Positions 33,636 to 42,820 of a stretch of 64,000 nucleotides of DNA are shown piece by piece. The stretch's first letter is position 1; each line of letters begins with the position of its first letter. This DNA comes from Arachidicoccus sp. (GTDB taxonomy: Bacteria > Bacteroidota > Bacteroidia > Chitinophagales > Chitinophagaceae). A program made the translations under genes and the position numbers. The notes beneath the pieces are model-generated. The model had not been told where the DNA came from. It saw only the letters and a program-made list of their open reading frames with translations, and searched no databases. The stretch is taken from contig JAPWKH010000018.1 of assembly GCA_028283605.1 (NCBI GenBank), positions 186,001 to 250,000 of the forward strand, in the 5' to 3' direction.

Positions 33636-36272
33636 TTATCCTTCCACTTTCTTTTTCGATTTCTTTTTCTCTTCTTCAAGGTTTTCATTTCTGAATACTA
33701 CAATTCCGTCGAATACATCCACTAAAACAGGGTGGTCTTTATTGATTTCGCCTGCCAGTATTTTTTTGCTCAACGCATTAATAATTGACTTTTGAATGAA
33801 TCTTTTCAACGGCCTTGCACCGAACTGAACATCATATCCGTTTTCAGCCAGATAGTCAATTACATAATTGCTGAAGTCAATACTAATGCCGTTTTCAACG
33901 ATTTGTTTCTTCAATTGTTTCAACTGAATGTTGATGATATTCCTGATTTCTTTTTTCTGTAAAGGATGGAACATAATGATTTCATCAATCCTGTTTAAGA
34001 ACTCGGGACGAATAGTTTCTTTCAGCAAATTCATTACATCATTTTTGGCAATGTCTTCTGCTTTTTCAATATCATCTGCATTTGCTTCAAATGCTTCCTG
34101 TATCAAATGACTGCCGATATTGCATGTCATAATGATGATCGTATTTTTGAAATTAACCGTGCGGCCTTTATTATCCGTCAAATGTCCGTCGTCCAATACT
34201 TGCAGCAAAATGTTGAATACATCGGGATGCGCTTTTTCAATCTCATCAAACAATACTACGCTGTATGGTTTGCGGCGAACGGCTTCTGTTAATTGCCCAC
34301 CTTCGTCATAACCAACATAGCCGGGAGGCGCGCCCACCAAACGCGAAACGCTGTGCTTTTCCTGATATTCACTCATATCAATTCTAGTCATCATCGATTC
34401 ATCGTCGAATAAAAATTCAGCCAATGCTTTTGCTAATTCCGTTTTACCCACACCGGTTGTTCCCAAGAAAATAAATGAACCAATTGGTTTCTTTGGATCG
34501 CTCAAACCCGCACGACTTCTGCGTATCGCATCCGAAACAGCAACGATAGCATCTTCTTGTCCAACAACTCGATTATGCAAATATTCCTCCAAATGCAACA
34601 GTTTATCTTTCTCGCTTTGCAACATTCTGCTTACCGGAATGCCTGTTGCTTTTGCAACATTTTCTGCAATATCTTCAGCATCCACTTCTTCTTTCAACAA
34701 TCTTTTTTCCGAAATATCCGAAAGCTCTTTCGTGTATTTTTCAACGATTTCCTGCTGCTCTTTTATTTTACCATAGCGAATTTCAGCCACCTTTCCATAA
34801 TCGCCTTCGCGTTCGGCTTTTTCCGCTTGTAATTTTAATTGATCAATTGCAGCCTTGGCGTTCTGCACTTTTTCAACCACTTCTTTTTCTTGTTGCCACT
34901 TGGCTTTATACGTATCGCGTTCCACCATTAAGTTGCCGATGGTTGTATTCAACTCTTTTAATTTTGCTTCGTCATTCTCACGTTTGATTGCCTCGCGCTC
35001 TATTTCCAATTGACGAATTCTTCTTTCCAATTCATCCAATTCCTCAGGCATAGAATTCATCTCCAGCCTAAGTTTGGCGGCACTTTCATCGATCAAGTCA
35101 ATTGCTTTATCAGGCAAAAATCTATCAGTAATATAACGGTTGGATAATTCTACCGCAGCAATAATTGCTTCATCTTTTATCAGGACATGATGATGCGCTT
35201 CGTAACGCTCTTTTAATCCGCGCAAAATAGAAACTGCATCTTCAACGGTAGGCTCATCAACCAACACTTTTTGAAAACGGCGTTCAAGCGCTTTATCTTT
35301 TTCGAAGAATTTTTGATATTCATTTAAAGTTGTAGCACCTATTGCACGCAGTTCTCCGCGAGCCAATGCAGGCTTCAAGATATTTGCTGCATCCATAGCG
35401 CCTTCTCCGCCGCCTGCTCCTACGAGCGTGTGAATTTCATCGATAAATAAAATAATTTCGCCATTACTGTCAGCAACATCCTTCACAACACCTTTCAATC
35501 TTTCTTCAAACTCGCCTTTATATTTTGCACCGGCAATTAATTGACCCATATCAAGTGCGTAAATAACTTTCGATTTCAGGTTTTCAGGCACGTCGCCGTT
35601 TACGATTCTATGTGCCAAACCTTCTGCAATGGCCGTTTTACCAACGCCCGGTTCGCCTACAAGAATGGGATTGTTTTTTGAACGGCGGGAAAGAATATGC
35701 AGCGTTCTGCGTATTTCTTCATCGCGACCAATTACAGGATCGAGCTTGCCTGCTTGCGCTAATTCATTTAAGTTTTTAGCGTATTTCTGTAAAGCGTTGA
35801 ATTGCTGCGAAGCGGTTTGTGAATTAACGGTTCCGCCTTTTCTCAATTCTTTAATGGATGCGACCAAACCTTTTTCGGTCAAGCCGGCATCTTTCAAAAT
35901 CTTCGCGGTATCATCATTGCCTTCAACAATGGCAAGCAATAAATGTTCGGGATTGATAAATTCGTCGCCGAATTGTTTTAAATCTTTATTCGCACGCAGT
36001 AAAGTATTGTTCAACTCACGGCTTACTTGTTGCGCAGCCACGCCTGAAGCAGCTTTCGGTAAGCGGTCTAAACTCTCGTTTACTTTTCCTTCGATATACG
36101 GAATATTAACATTGTTTTTCTTCAATAGAAATTCGACTGCACTGTCTTTATCGTTCAGCAAAGCCTTTAGAAGATGATTGGTTTCAATATTCACATCATT
36201 GTAATCAAATGCAAATTGTTGAGCTGCCTGAATCAGTTCCTGCGCTTTAATTGTATAGTTATTAGGATTCAT
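33636..36272 (-). CDS. clpB: ATP-dependent chaperone ClpB
   Basis: An 878-residue Hsp100 disaggregase that works with DnaK to dissolve protein aggregates. Domain order: Clp N-domain repeats (1-150), AAA+ module 1 with Walker A GEPGVGKTAI and Walker B ILFIDEIHTL, the long coiled-coil middle domain (about 410-530; ELERRIRQLEIEREAIK), AAA+ module 2 with GTTGVGKTEL and VLFDEIEKAH, and the C-terminal D2-small domain (GARPLKRFIQ). A charged Lys/Glu tail ends it. Length is normal. It is a single gene, divergent from porX, with a terminator directly downstream. No heat-shock operator of the CIRCE type was seen upstream. Confidence 0.97.
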   Translation of the reverse strand: MNPNNYTIKAQELIQAAQQFAFDYNDVNIETNHLLKALLNDKDSAVEFLLKKNNVNIPYIEGKVNESLDRLPKAASGVAAQQVSRELNNTLLRANKDLKQFGDEFINPEHLLLAIVEGNDDTAKILKDAGLTEKGLVASIKELRKGGTVNSQTASQQFNALQKYAKNLNELAQAGKLDPVIGRDEEIRRTLHILSRRSKNNPILVGEPGVGKTAIAEGLAHRIVNGDVPENLKSKVIYALDMGQLIAGAKYKGEFEERLKGVVKDVADSNGEIILFIDEIHTLVGAGGGEGAMDAANILKPALARGELRAIGATTLNEYQKFFEKDKALERRFQKVLVDEPTVEDAVSILRGLKERYEAHHHVLIKDEAIIAAVELSNRYITDRFLPDKAIDLIDESAAKLRLEMNSMPEELDELERRIRQLEIEREAIKRENDEAKLKELNTTIGNLMVERDTYKAKWQQEKEVVEKVQNAKAAIDQLKLQAEKAEREGDYGKVAEIRYGKIKEQQEIVEKYTKELSDISEKRLLKEEVDAEDIAENVAKATGIPVSRMLQSEKDKLLHLEEYLHNRVVGQEDAIVAVSDAIRRSRAGLSDPKKPIGSFIFLGTTGVGKTELAKALAEFLFDDESMMTRIDMSEYQEKHSVSRLVGAPPGYVGYDEGGQLTEAVRRKPYSVVLFDEIEKAHPDVFNILLQVLDDGHLTDNKGRTVNFKNTIIIMTCNIGSHLIQEAFEANADDIEKAEDIAKNDVMNLLKETIRPEFLNRIDEIIMFHPLQKKEIRNIINIQLKQLKKQIVENGISIDFSNYVIDYLAENGYDVQFGARPLKRFIQKSIINALSKKILAGEINKDHPVLVDVFDGIVVFRNENLEEEKKKSKKKVEG

Positions 36273-36568
36273 ATATAAATTTATTTTCCTTTTGTAAAGT
36301 TAGAAATTCAATCCGTAACGCTTTGGTAAGATTTCCGGATTGCTTTTTCTGTATAACAAATTATATACTAGTCAAAATTTTAGGAAATTATGTCGGAAAA
36401 TATTGGCGATAAATGACTGAAAGTCTTATCAGTAAAGGATTTTATGTAAATATGTCCGAACAAAACAAATAAAATAAATGTAAAAAATATACATTCTTCA
36501 CATATTTAAAGCGATGAATCGTAATTTTAAAAAAATCAAATAATTGATTTAATATTTACACTTAAAAT
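36273..36568. other. intergenic region between clpB and porX
   Basis: 296 bp of AT-rich sequence between divergent genes. A TAACTTTA on the minus strand before clpB is one base off the -7 consensus. CAATCCG and CGGATTG form a loose 7-bp inverted repeat near the clpB side. No other feature is supported. Confidence 0.4.
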
Positions 36569-38125
36569 ATGTCAGCAGCAAAAATTGTTTGGGTGGATGA
36601 TGAAATAGAAAGCCTGAAATCGCAGAAGATTTTTCTGGAACAAAAAGGTTATGAGATAATTACTTTTACTAACGGGTTTGATGCAATTGAATATATAAAA
36701 AATGATTTGCCCGATGTTGTTTTGCTGGACGAATCGATGCCGGGTATCAGCGGATTGGAAACACTGGCGCAGATAAAAGAAATCAATCGGCAGTTACCCG
36801 CGGTGCTTATCACAAAAAATGAAACCGAGAATTTGATGGAAGATGCCATCGGCAGCCAGATTGCAGATTATTTAATTAAACCCGTAAATCCAAATCAGGT
36901 TTTATTATCCTTAAAAAAAATACTGGACAATAAAAGACTGGTAGCAGAAAAAACTACTACCGCTTATCAACAGGAATTCCGAAATTTATTTATGGCTTTT
37001 AATGATAATCCTGATTACGAACAATGGCCGGATATTTATAAAAAAATCGTGTATTGGGAACTCGAAATGGAAAAAAGCAACAGCCCCGAAATGCGCGAAG
37101 TATTGCAAACGCAGAAACAGGAGGCCGATAACGAATTCTTCAAATATATCTCAAAAAATTATGCCGGTTGGTTACAGCCGAAAACTACAGAGAAGCCTGT
37201 AATGAGCTTTGATTTATTAAAAGAAAAAGTAATTCCTGCGCTTGAAAAAGATAAGCCTGTATTTTTTATACTGATTGATAATCTCCGCTTTGATCAGTGG
37301 AAAGTATTGCAACCTTTGTTTGCGGAAGATTTTAAAATTGTAAATGAAGATACATTTTACAGCATTTTGCCAACGGCAACGCAATACTGTCGTAATGCGA
37401 TTTTTGCTGGCATGCTGCCTTCAGAAATAGAAAAAACATTTCCCGACAAATGGAAGAATGATGAAGAAGAAGGAGGTAAAAATTTGTATGAAGAAGATTT
37501 TTTAACTGCATATATCAAAAGGCTTCAGAAGAAAGACATTAAATTTTCTTACACCAAAGTTGTGAATAATCAGGATGCCCAAAGCATGATGAATAACATA
37601 CACAATTTAATGTCAAACGATTTGAATGTAATCGTGTATAATTTTGTTGATATGCTCAGTCATGCGCGTACGGAAATGGAAGTGCTCAAAGAATTGGCGA
37701 GTGACGAAACTGGTTACAGAAGCATTACCAAAAGTTGGTATGAGCATAGCCCTTTGCGGCAAGCGCTTAAAAAAATTGCAGACAAAAACATAAAACTCGT
37801 ATTGGCAACCGACCACGGAAGTGTGCAAGTACGTACGCCCTATAAAATTATTGGCGATAAACAAACTACAACTAATCTGCGTTACAAGCATGGACGCAAT
37901 CTCAACTACAATCCTAAGGATGTATTAGCATTTAAAAACCCTGCGGAAATAGGGCTGCCTGTTCCTACCATAAATTCTTCTTTCGTATTTGCAAAAGAAG
38001 ACGGGTTTCTTTGCTATCCAAACAACTATAATTATTATGTAAATTTTTATAAAAATACTTTTCAGCACGGAGGCATAAGCATGGAAGAGATGATCGTTCC
38101 TGTGGTACAAATGGAAAGTAAATAA
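36569..38125 (+). CDS. porX: T9SS regulator PorX (response regulator with PglZ domain)
   Basis: A 518-residue two-domain protein. Residues 1-125 are a CheY-like receiver: acidic pair WVDDE, phospho-acceptor Asp54 in VLLDESMPG, and conserved Lys in YLIKPVNP. A helical linker leads to a PglZ (alkaline-phosphatase superfamily) effector domain with FFILIDNLRFDQW, PTATQYCRNAIFAG, NFVDMLSH, ATDHGSVQV and the histidines of YKHGRN and QHGGISMEE. This REC-PglZ architecture is that of PorX, which with the sensor kinase PorY controls type IX secretion in Porphyromonas and relatives. The protease at 14658 carries a T9SS signal, so regulator and cargo are in one window. No porY is adjacent. Confidence 0.93.
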   Translation: MSAAKIVWVDDEIESLKSQKIFLEQKGYEIITFTNGFDAIEYIKNDLPDVVLLDESMPGISGLETLAQIKEINRQLPAVLITKNETENLMEDAIGSQIADYLIKPVNPNQVLLSLKKILDNKRLVAEKTTTAYQQEFRNLFMAFNDNPDYEQWPDIYKKIVYWELEMEKSNSPEMREVLQTQKQEADNEFFKYISKNYAGWLQPKTTEKPVMSFDLLKEKVIPALEKDKPVFFILIDNLRFDQWKVLQPLFAEDFKIVNEDTFYSILPTATQYCRNAIFAGMLPSEIEKTFPDKWKNDEEEGGKNLYEEDFLTAYIKRLQKKDIKFSYTKVVNNQDAQSMMNNIHNLMSNDLNVIVYNFVDMLSHARTEMEVLKELASDETGYRSITKSWYEHSPLRQALKKIADKNIKLVLATDHGSVQVRTPYKIIGDKQTTTNLRYKHGRNLNYNPKDVLAFKNPAEIGLPVPTINSSFVFAKEDGFLCYPNNYNYYVNFYKNTFQHGGISMEEMIVPVVQMESK

Positions 38126-38213
38126 GAATGCGGACGGGAGGATGAATGGAAGATATTTGTAAAATCCAATATCTTTACCACAATAAATTTTGGTACAAAA
38201 ATTCTAATGAGAA

Positions 38214-39002
38214 ATGCAGATGACAATTAAAAAACGACATAAAATAATGAGTAAATATTTTTTATTTTTTTTCATATTTATTTTGATTAATAAAATTCAT
38301 GCGCAAGCGCCGATCGCTTATCAGTTAGGCGTATCTCCTTCTATTACAAGCGAGTTGCTGGTAAAAGAAGATTCTCTAAAAAACCAGTTTGCGCGCAAAG
38401 GATTGCTGTGGCCGGCGAGGGAAATTTATATCCGCTCCTTTAAATATGACAGTAAAATGGAAGTATGGGTAAGGAACAACGGCAATGAAAAATTTCAATT
38501 GTTTAAAACATACAACGTTTGTGTAATGGCAGGCGCTATCGGTCCTAAAAGAATTGAAGGCGATTATCAGGTGCCTGAAGGATTTTATTGCATAGCCGGT
38601 TTCAATCCGCGCAGCGAATATCATTTGAGTTTAAAAATCAGCTACCCGAATGAATCAGATAAAATATTAAGCGATCCATTAAAGCCTGGGAGCGGCATTT
38701 ATATTCATGGTAATTGTGTATCTGTAGGATGCATTCCTTTGCAAAACGATCAAATAGATGAAGTATATTTAATGGCTTCTGCCGCAAGATTAAATGGCGA
38801 AACAAATATTCCTTTGCATATTTTCCCTGTATATTTTGATAATCCTAAAAGCGTGGCTTTTTATACAAAATATTCAATGGATAATATAGACTTGCAGCAT
38901 TTCACTTGTTCATTAAAACCTGCGTTTGATTATTTTCAGCAAAACAAAACATTGCCTTTAATAGGCATTTTAAAAAACGGAGATTATGAAGTGCTGAATT
39001 AA
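38214..39002 (+). CDS. L,D-transpeptidase family protein (YafK-like)
   Basis: A secreted 262-residue protein (251 if the ATG at 38247 is used; both precede the signal sequence FLFFFIFILINKIHAQ). It contains a YkuD-type L,D-transpeptidase domain, with IRSFKYDSKMEVWV at the start and the catalytic GIYIHGNCVSVGCIPL, where the His and the Cys in VGC form the active site. Such enzymes make 3-3 crosslinks in peptidoglycan or attach proteins to it; YafK-type members can also cut such links. It acts in the periplasm. The gene is convergent with manA; stop regions overlap by 4 bp. Confidence 0.88.
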   Translation: MQMTIKKRHKIMSKYFLFFFIFILINKIHAQAPIAYQLGVSPSITSELLVKEDSLKNQFARKGLLWPAREIYIRSFKYDSKMEVWVRNNGNEKFQLFKTYNVCVMAGAIGPKRIEGDYQVPEGFYCIAGFNPRSEYHLSLKISYPNESDKILSDPLKPGSGIYIHGNCVSVGCIPLQNDQIDEVYLMASAARLNGETNIPLHIFPVYFDNPKSVAFYTKYSMDNIDLQHFTCSLKPAFDYFQQNKTLPLIGILKNGDYEVLN

Positions 39003-40210
39003 ATTTCCGGAACAAAAGCTTTGTATGCAATACCTTTTGACGACGAGCGTACTGCATATTTTGTTTCTGGTAAAATAAATGCTGCTTCTCCGTGAGAAAG
39101 TTTTAATTCTTTCTCATTATTTGATATAATTATTTCTCCTTCGGTTACAATAATTATCTCCGCAGAAAAGGCTGTATTAGCAATCGTTTCAGAAGAGTCC
39201 ACTTCAATTTTCGTAATGCCGAAATCGGGAACAGGGCATGGATAAATTTTTTCTTTATCCGGCAAAATATTTCCATTTATTACATTTGGAACTACGCCTT
39301 CGAATTTGGTATGCTTCAACAATTCCGGTACATCAATATGCTTTGGAGTAAGACCGCCGCGCAGCACATTATCGCTATTAGCCATCAGTTCCACATTTTG
39401 CCCTTCCATGTATGCGTGCGGTATACCGGCGCTTTGGAAAATGGCTTGCCCGGGCAATACTTTCACTATGTTGAAAAAATAAATGGAATAAATACCGCGA
39501 TCAATATTTGTAAGTTCTTTGTTCGTTTGATATTCGTACACGCGGCGAACCCAAAAACCGGGTTTGGATTTATCGGTAGAATCGCTTTGCAATTCACGCT
39601 GTACCAAAGGTTTCAGCAATTCATCCGATTTGTCTTGCGGTAATTCCATTACATATTGGTACAAACCTTTATAGCCATTATTTTTAAAAATCGGAATAAG
39701 CGTTTCAAACTCCGGAACCGACGACAATACTTGTTCTAATTTTTCTTTTATCAAAAAACCATGCAGCAGCCAAAATTCGCTTAATGCAACCATCACTTCG
39801 GGTTTATGGTTGCGGTCTTTATAATTCCTGCTTTTATCTGTAATGGCAATGCCGGCGGCTTCTTCCGCGTCAAAGCCTTTCTCCGCTTCGGTTTTGGAAG
39901 GATGTACCTGAATGGATAACAACTCACGTACATCTAAAATCTTAAAGAGATAAGGCAGTTCTCCAAAGCGCTTAAAAACTTTATCGCCAATATATTCTTC
40001 AGGATTTTCATTTATCAGTTCATTTAACAGCCTATCATTTCCGTTCACTACAATTGTTGAAGAATTTGACGGATGTGCGCCCATCCAGTATTCTGCAAAA
40101 GGTTTATGTTCGTTGTTTTCTATATTGAGCAGTTGCGGAATAAATTTGTAACCGCCCCATGAATAATGTTGTACTTTTCCTTTGAGTAAAAAAATCTTAT
40201 CTTGAAACAT
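38999..40210 (-). CDS. manA: mannose-6-phosphate isomerase, class I
   Basis: A 403-residue zinc enzyme that interconverts mannose-6-phosphate and fructose-6-phosphate. The cupin metal ligands are visible in LLSIQVHPSKTEAEKGF (Gln and His) and NHKPEVMVAL (His-Lys-Pro-Glu); the active-site segment GIPHAYMEGQNVELMANSDNVLRGGLTPKH is intact. Length fits the class I family. It lies between the L,D-transpeptidase (4-bp convergent overlap) and the divergent yraN. Together with the nearby GDP-heptose genes it suggests surface glycan precursor supply, though no transcriptional link is visible. Confidence 0.94.
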   Translation of the reverse strand: MFQDKIFLLKGKVQHYSWGGYKFIPQLLNIENNEHKPFAEYWMGAHPSNSSTIVVNGNDRLLNELINENPEEYIGDKVFKRFGELPYLFKILDVRELLSIQVHPSKTEAEKGFDAEEAAGIAITDKSRNYKDRNHKPEVMVALSEFWLLHGFLIKEKLEQVLSSVPEFETLIPIFKNNGYKGLYQYVMELPQDKSDELLKPLVQRELQSDSTDKSKPGFWVRRVYEYQTNKELTNIDRGIYSIYFFNIVKVLPGQAIFQSAGIPHAYMEGQNVELMANSDNVLRGGLTPKHIDVPELLKHTKFEGVVPNVINGNILPDKEKIYPCPVPDFGITKIEVDSSETIANTAFSAEIIIVTEGEIIISNNEKELKLSHGEAAFILPETKYAVRSSSKGIAYKAFVPEI

Positions 40211-40251
40211 GGAATAAAAAAATTAATTGCCGGCAAGTTAATTAAAGATTG

Positions 40252-40605
40252 ATGCATAACAAAACTATAGGTAAAGATGGCGAAGCCTTAGCCGTAAACT
40301 ATTTTATACAAAATGGGTTTACAATATTGCATTGCAATTGGCGGCATGGTTATATAGAAATAGATATCATAGCTTATAAAGAAAAAATGTTACACTTTAT
40401 AGAAGTGAAAACCCGCACAGGAACTGCATTTGGAAGACCGGAGGAAGCTGTGTCGAAAAAGAAAATGGACATGCTGAAACGCGGCGCTGAAGAATATCAA
40501 TATAAAAACCCACAATGGAAATATATTCAGTTTGATGTGCTTGCTGTACAAATTTTAAAAGACGGAAGCACAGAATACTGGCTGAATGAAGATGTATATT
40601 TTTGA
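40252..40605 (+). CDS. YraN/UPF0102 family endonuclease-like protein
   Basis: A 117-residue protein with a restriction-endonuclease-like fold. The ATG at 40252 is preferred to the in-frame TTG before it. Motifs: GKDGEALAVNYF, NWRHGYIEIDIIAYKEKMLHFIEVKTR (the D-x-n-E-V-K nuclease-like core) and DMLKRGAEEYQ, followed by the FDVLAV strand. The family is widespread and likely acts in DNA metabolism, but its substrate is not established. Divergent from manA with 41 bp between starts, and convergent with the MmcQ/YjbR gene. Confidence 0.9.
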   Translation: MHNKTIGKDGEALAVNYFIQNGFTILHCNWRHGYIEIDIIAYKEKMLHFIEVKTRTGTAFGRPEEAVSKKKMDMLKRGAEEYQYKNPQWKYIQFDVLAVQILKDGSTEYWLNEDVYF

Positions 40606-40633
40606 ATGCCGCATTATTGTAATCTGAAAGCAA

Positions 40634-40960
40634 TTATTTCTTTCTCCCTTTTACCAATTCATAAGATTTTTCGATTGAATCAAGTACGATTTTTTTATCG
40701 GCTCCATTATCAATAAGAATAGTATTCCAGTGTTTTTTATTCATGTGATAACCGGGAATAATGTAAGCGTATCTTTCCCTTAATTCAATTGCTTCTTCTG
40801 GATTGCATTTCACATTGAGGCGCATTTGATTATCATCAAAACCAATCAATAAAAATATTTTGTTATTTACTTTATATACAAATGTTTCTTCGCCAAAAGG
40901 GAAGCATTCTTCCGCATCTTTTAACGACAATGCAAAATCTCTTATATCATCTAAATACAT
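40634..40960 (-). CDS. MmcQ/YjbR family DNA-binding protein
   Basis: A 108-residue protein of the MmcQ/YjbR (CyaY-like fold) family. Diagnostic segments: FPFGEETFVYKVNNKIFLLIG, LNVKCNPEEAIELRERY, and the closing PGYHMNKKHWNTILID with conserved His and Trp, then a short helix (DSIEKSYELVKG). The fold suggests DNA or small-ligand binding, but no function is proven. It follows the GDP-heptose genes on the same strand, with 33 bp from gmhB, so it may share their transcript. Confidence 0.88.
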   Translation of the reverse strand: MYLDDIRDFALSLKDAEECFPFGEETFVYKVNNKIFLLIGFDDNQMRLNVKCNPEEAIELRERYAYIIPGYHMNKKHWNTILIDNGADKKIVLDSIEKSYELVKGRKK

Positions 40961-40993
40961 CGTACAAAAAATATTTAAATAAAGATACTTTGA

Positions 40994-41539
40994 TTACAAT
41001 AAATCAATGTTGTCTGCAAAAGATTTCAGGCTGTCGAATTTTGCATCGATTAAAGGATGCGGTAATGTAACGTCGTTTGTTGTTGTAAGAAAAATAGTTG
41101 TATTTATGCCCGCGTTTCTTGCAAATTGCATGTCGCTTATGTTGTTACCAACCATTATACTTTTTGAGAAATCTATTTGAGGAAAATCTTGCTTTGCCTG
41201 TAATGCCATTCCCGGATTTGGTTTGCGGTTGGGTGCATTGTCTTCCAAATCAATTGCATAATATATTTTATCTATTCTGCCACCGGAGTTTTTTATTTCT
41301 TTCAACAAAATATTATTCATCGCGTGCATCGTTTCTATTGTAAATACACCTTTTGAAACGCCGCGCTGATTGGTACATACAACGATAGTTCCGAAGATGC
41401 CAGATAATTTTTTCATAGCCTCTTTTACCCCGGGCATGATTCTGTATTTATCTAAATCTTTCACATAATCTCCGGGATTATCTTCATTCAATACACCGTC
41501 TCTGTCGAGAAATAAAGTCCAGTTTTTGTTGTAAATCAT
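40994..41539 (-). CDS. gmhB: D-glycero-D-manno-heptose 1,7-bisphosphate 7-phosphatase
   Basis: A 181-residue HAD-superfamily phosphatase that removes the C7 phosphate of heptose bisphosphate. HAD motif I is LFLDRDGVLNED (nucleophile Asp and acid Asp); motif II is VVCTNQRGVSKG; motif III/IV appear as KPNPGMALQAKQDFP and SIMVGNNISDMQFA. It resembles the GmhB/histidinol-phosphatase group. The context settles the role: it is the last gene of hddA-gmhA-hddC-gmhB. The next start is 6 bp away, indicating tight coupling. Histidinol-phosphatase is the alternative by sequence alone, but no his genes are nearby. Confidence 0.9.
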   Translation of the reverse strand: MIYNKNWTLFLDRDGVLNEDNPGDYVKDLDKYRIMPGVKEAMKKLSGIFGTIVVCTNQRGVSKGVFTIETMHAMNNILLKEIKNSGGRIDKIYYAIDLEDNAPNRKPNPGMALQAKQDFPQIDFSKSIMVGNNISDMQFARNAGINTTIFLTTTNDVTLPHPLIDAKFDSLKSFADNIDLL

Positions 41540-41545
41540 TTATTT

Positions 41546-42235
41546 TTATTTAAGTTCTTCAGCCGCTTTTTTATAATCCTCGGGAATGCCCATATCGATA
41601 AAATATCCATCTTGCACCGAAGTATAAAAATTATTATCGGTATAATATTTTTCCAAAAAATCTTTCTCGAAAGAAAATTTATCAGGAAAACTTTTCTGTA
41701 AAAACAAAGGAATATTTAATGCATAGAAACCACCGTTTATCAAGCCTTTGGAATAATATTCTTTTTCTTTAAACTGAATAATTCTTCCGTCATCATTGGT
41801 TTCAACCACACCGAAACGGTCAAAATTTTGCATAGGTTTTAAAGCCAGTGTGCAGGAAGATTTTTTCTCAAAATGTATATTTTTTATTTTTTCGGTATTC
41901 ACTTTAAACAATGTATCGCCGTTGGTAATAAAAACATTTTCACTCAAAGCCTTGCTGCATGCAAGTTTGATGGCGCCGCCAGTTCCTAAAGGTTCTTCTT
42001 CCAAAGAAAATTTGAAAGATAAGGTAGCATATTTTTCGTTGATATGATTTTGCAAAACATCGGATTTGTAACCCAATGCAAAAATGAAACGTTCTATTTT
42101 TTCGGATAGAAAATATTCGATAACATAATCAATGAAAGGCTTGCCATTCACGGGAGCCATACATTTTGGTAAATCAGGCACTTCACTGCGCAAACGCGTT
42201 CCTAATCCGCCTGCAAGTATGATGAGTTCATTCAT
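41546..42235 (-). CDS. hddC: D-glycero-alpha-D-manno-heptose 1-phosphate guanylyltransferase
   Basis: A 229-residue nucleotidyltransferase. Starting at ATG 42235 gives the family N-terminus LIILAGGLGTRLRSEVPDLPKCMAPV, the nucleotide-binding loop; a longer frame upstream lies inside gmhA. FITNGDTLFKV carries the metal-binding Asp, EEEPLGTGGAIK the sugar-binding region. In the heptose context this is HddC, which makes GDP-D-glycero-alpha-D-manno-heptose, rather than the ADP-forming HldE. Start and gmhA stop overlap as TAATG, so translation is coupled. GDP versus another nucleotide is inferred from context. Confidence 0.86.
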   Translation of the reverse strand: MNELIILAGGLGTRLRSEVPDLPKCMAPVNGKPFIDYVIEYFLSEKIERFIFALGYKSDVLQNHINEKYATLSFKFSLEEEPLGTGGAIKLACSKALSENVFITNGDTLFKVNTEKIKNIHFEKKSSCTLALKPMQNFDRFGVVETNDDGRIIQFKEKEYYSKGLINGGFYALNIPLFLQKSFPDKFSFEKDFLEKYYTDNNFYTSVQDGYFIDMGIPEDYKKAAEELK

Positions 42236-42810
42236 TATCCAAAAATTTCTTCTTCCACCAATTGGCAAATAATGTGTCCGATAAGCATGTGGCATTCTTG
42301 AATGCGCGGCGTGTCCGCTGCGGGTACGCTGAAAAGCATATCGCTTATATCTTTTAATTGGCCGGAAGAAGCGCCTGTAAAACCAATCGTTAAAATGCCT
42401 TTTTCTTTTGCCGTATTGAATGCCTGTACAATATTTTTTGAATTGCCGGAAGTACTTAATCCAATCAATATATCTCCTGATGTACCAACGCCGTCAAGTA
42501 AGCGCGAATAAATCAAATCAAAATTATAATCATTCGCAACCGCTGTGAGATAAGATGTATTGCAATGCAAAGCTTCCGCAGGTAAAGCTTTTCTGTCTTT
42601 ATAAAAACGACCTGAGAACTCAGCTGCTAAATGTTGCGCATCTGCGGCACTTCCGCCATTGCCGCAAAACCAAACTTTATTACCATCTGTAAATGCTTTA
42701 GCAATAATTTTTACGACATTCTCTATTTGTATAATGAATTTATCATCTTGCAAAATTTGTTGTTTTGCTGATATGGATGCTGATATACAATTTGTAATTG
42801 TTTTTCTCAT
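42235..42810 (-). CDS. gmhA: D-sedoheptulose 7-phosphate isomerase
   Basis: A 191-residue SIS-domain isomerase that makes D-glycero-D-manno-heptose 7-phosphate from sedoheptulose 7-phosphate. GmhA motifs are clear: KVWFCGNGGSAADAQHLAAEFSGRF, LSTSGNSKNIVQAF and TIGFTGASSGQL, with the active-site Glu and His in AAEFSG and ECHMLIGHIICQ. It starts 10 bp after hddA and overlaps hddC by one base. Length is normal. It opens the heptose route used for lipopolysaccharide cores or surface glycans. Confidence 0.93.
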   Translation of the reverse strand: MRKTITNCISASISAKQQILQDDKFIIQIENVVKIIAKAFTDGNKVWFCGNGGSAADAQHLAAEFSGRFYKDRKALPAEALHCNTSYLTAVANDYNFDLIYSRLLDGVGTSGDILIGLSTSGNSKNIVQAFNTAKEKGILTIGFTGASSGQLKDISDMLFSVPAADTPRIQECHMLIGHIICQLVEEEIFG

Positions 42811-42820
42811 TTTATATTAT

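Noticed and set aside
35629-36177. 182-codon open frame antisense to clpB
   Set aside because: It mirrors highly conserved ClpB codons (Walker A region) and is Ser/Phe-rich, typical of an antisense shadow.
38126-38213. Terminator after porX
   Set aside because: Only a 7-bp AT-rich inverted repeat (AGATATT/AATATCT) without T run; too weak to call.
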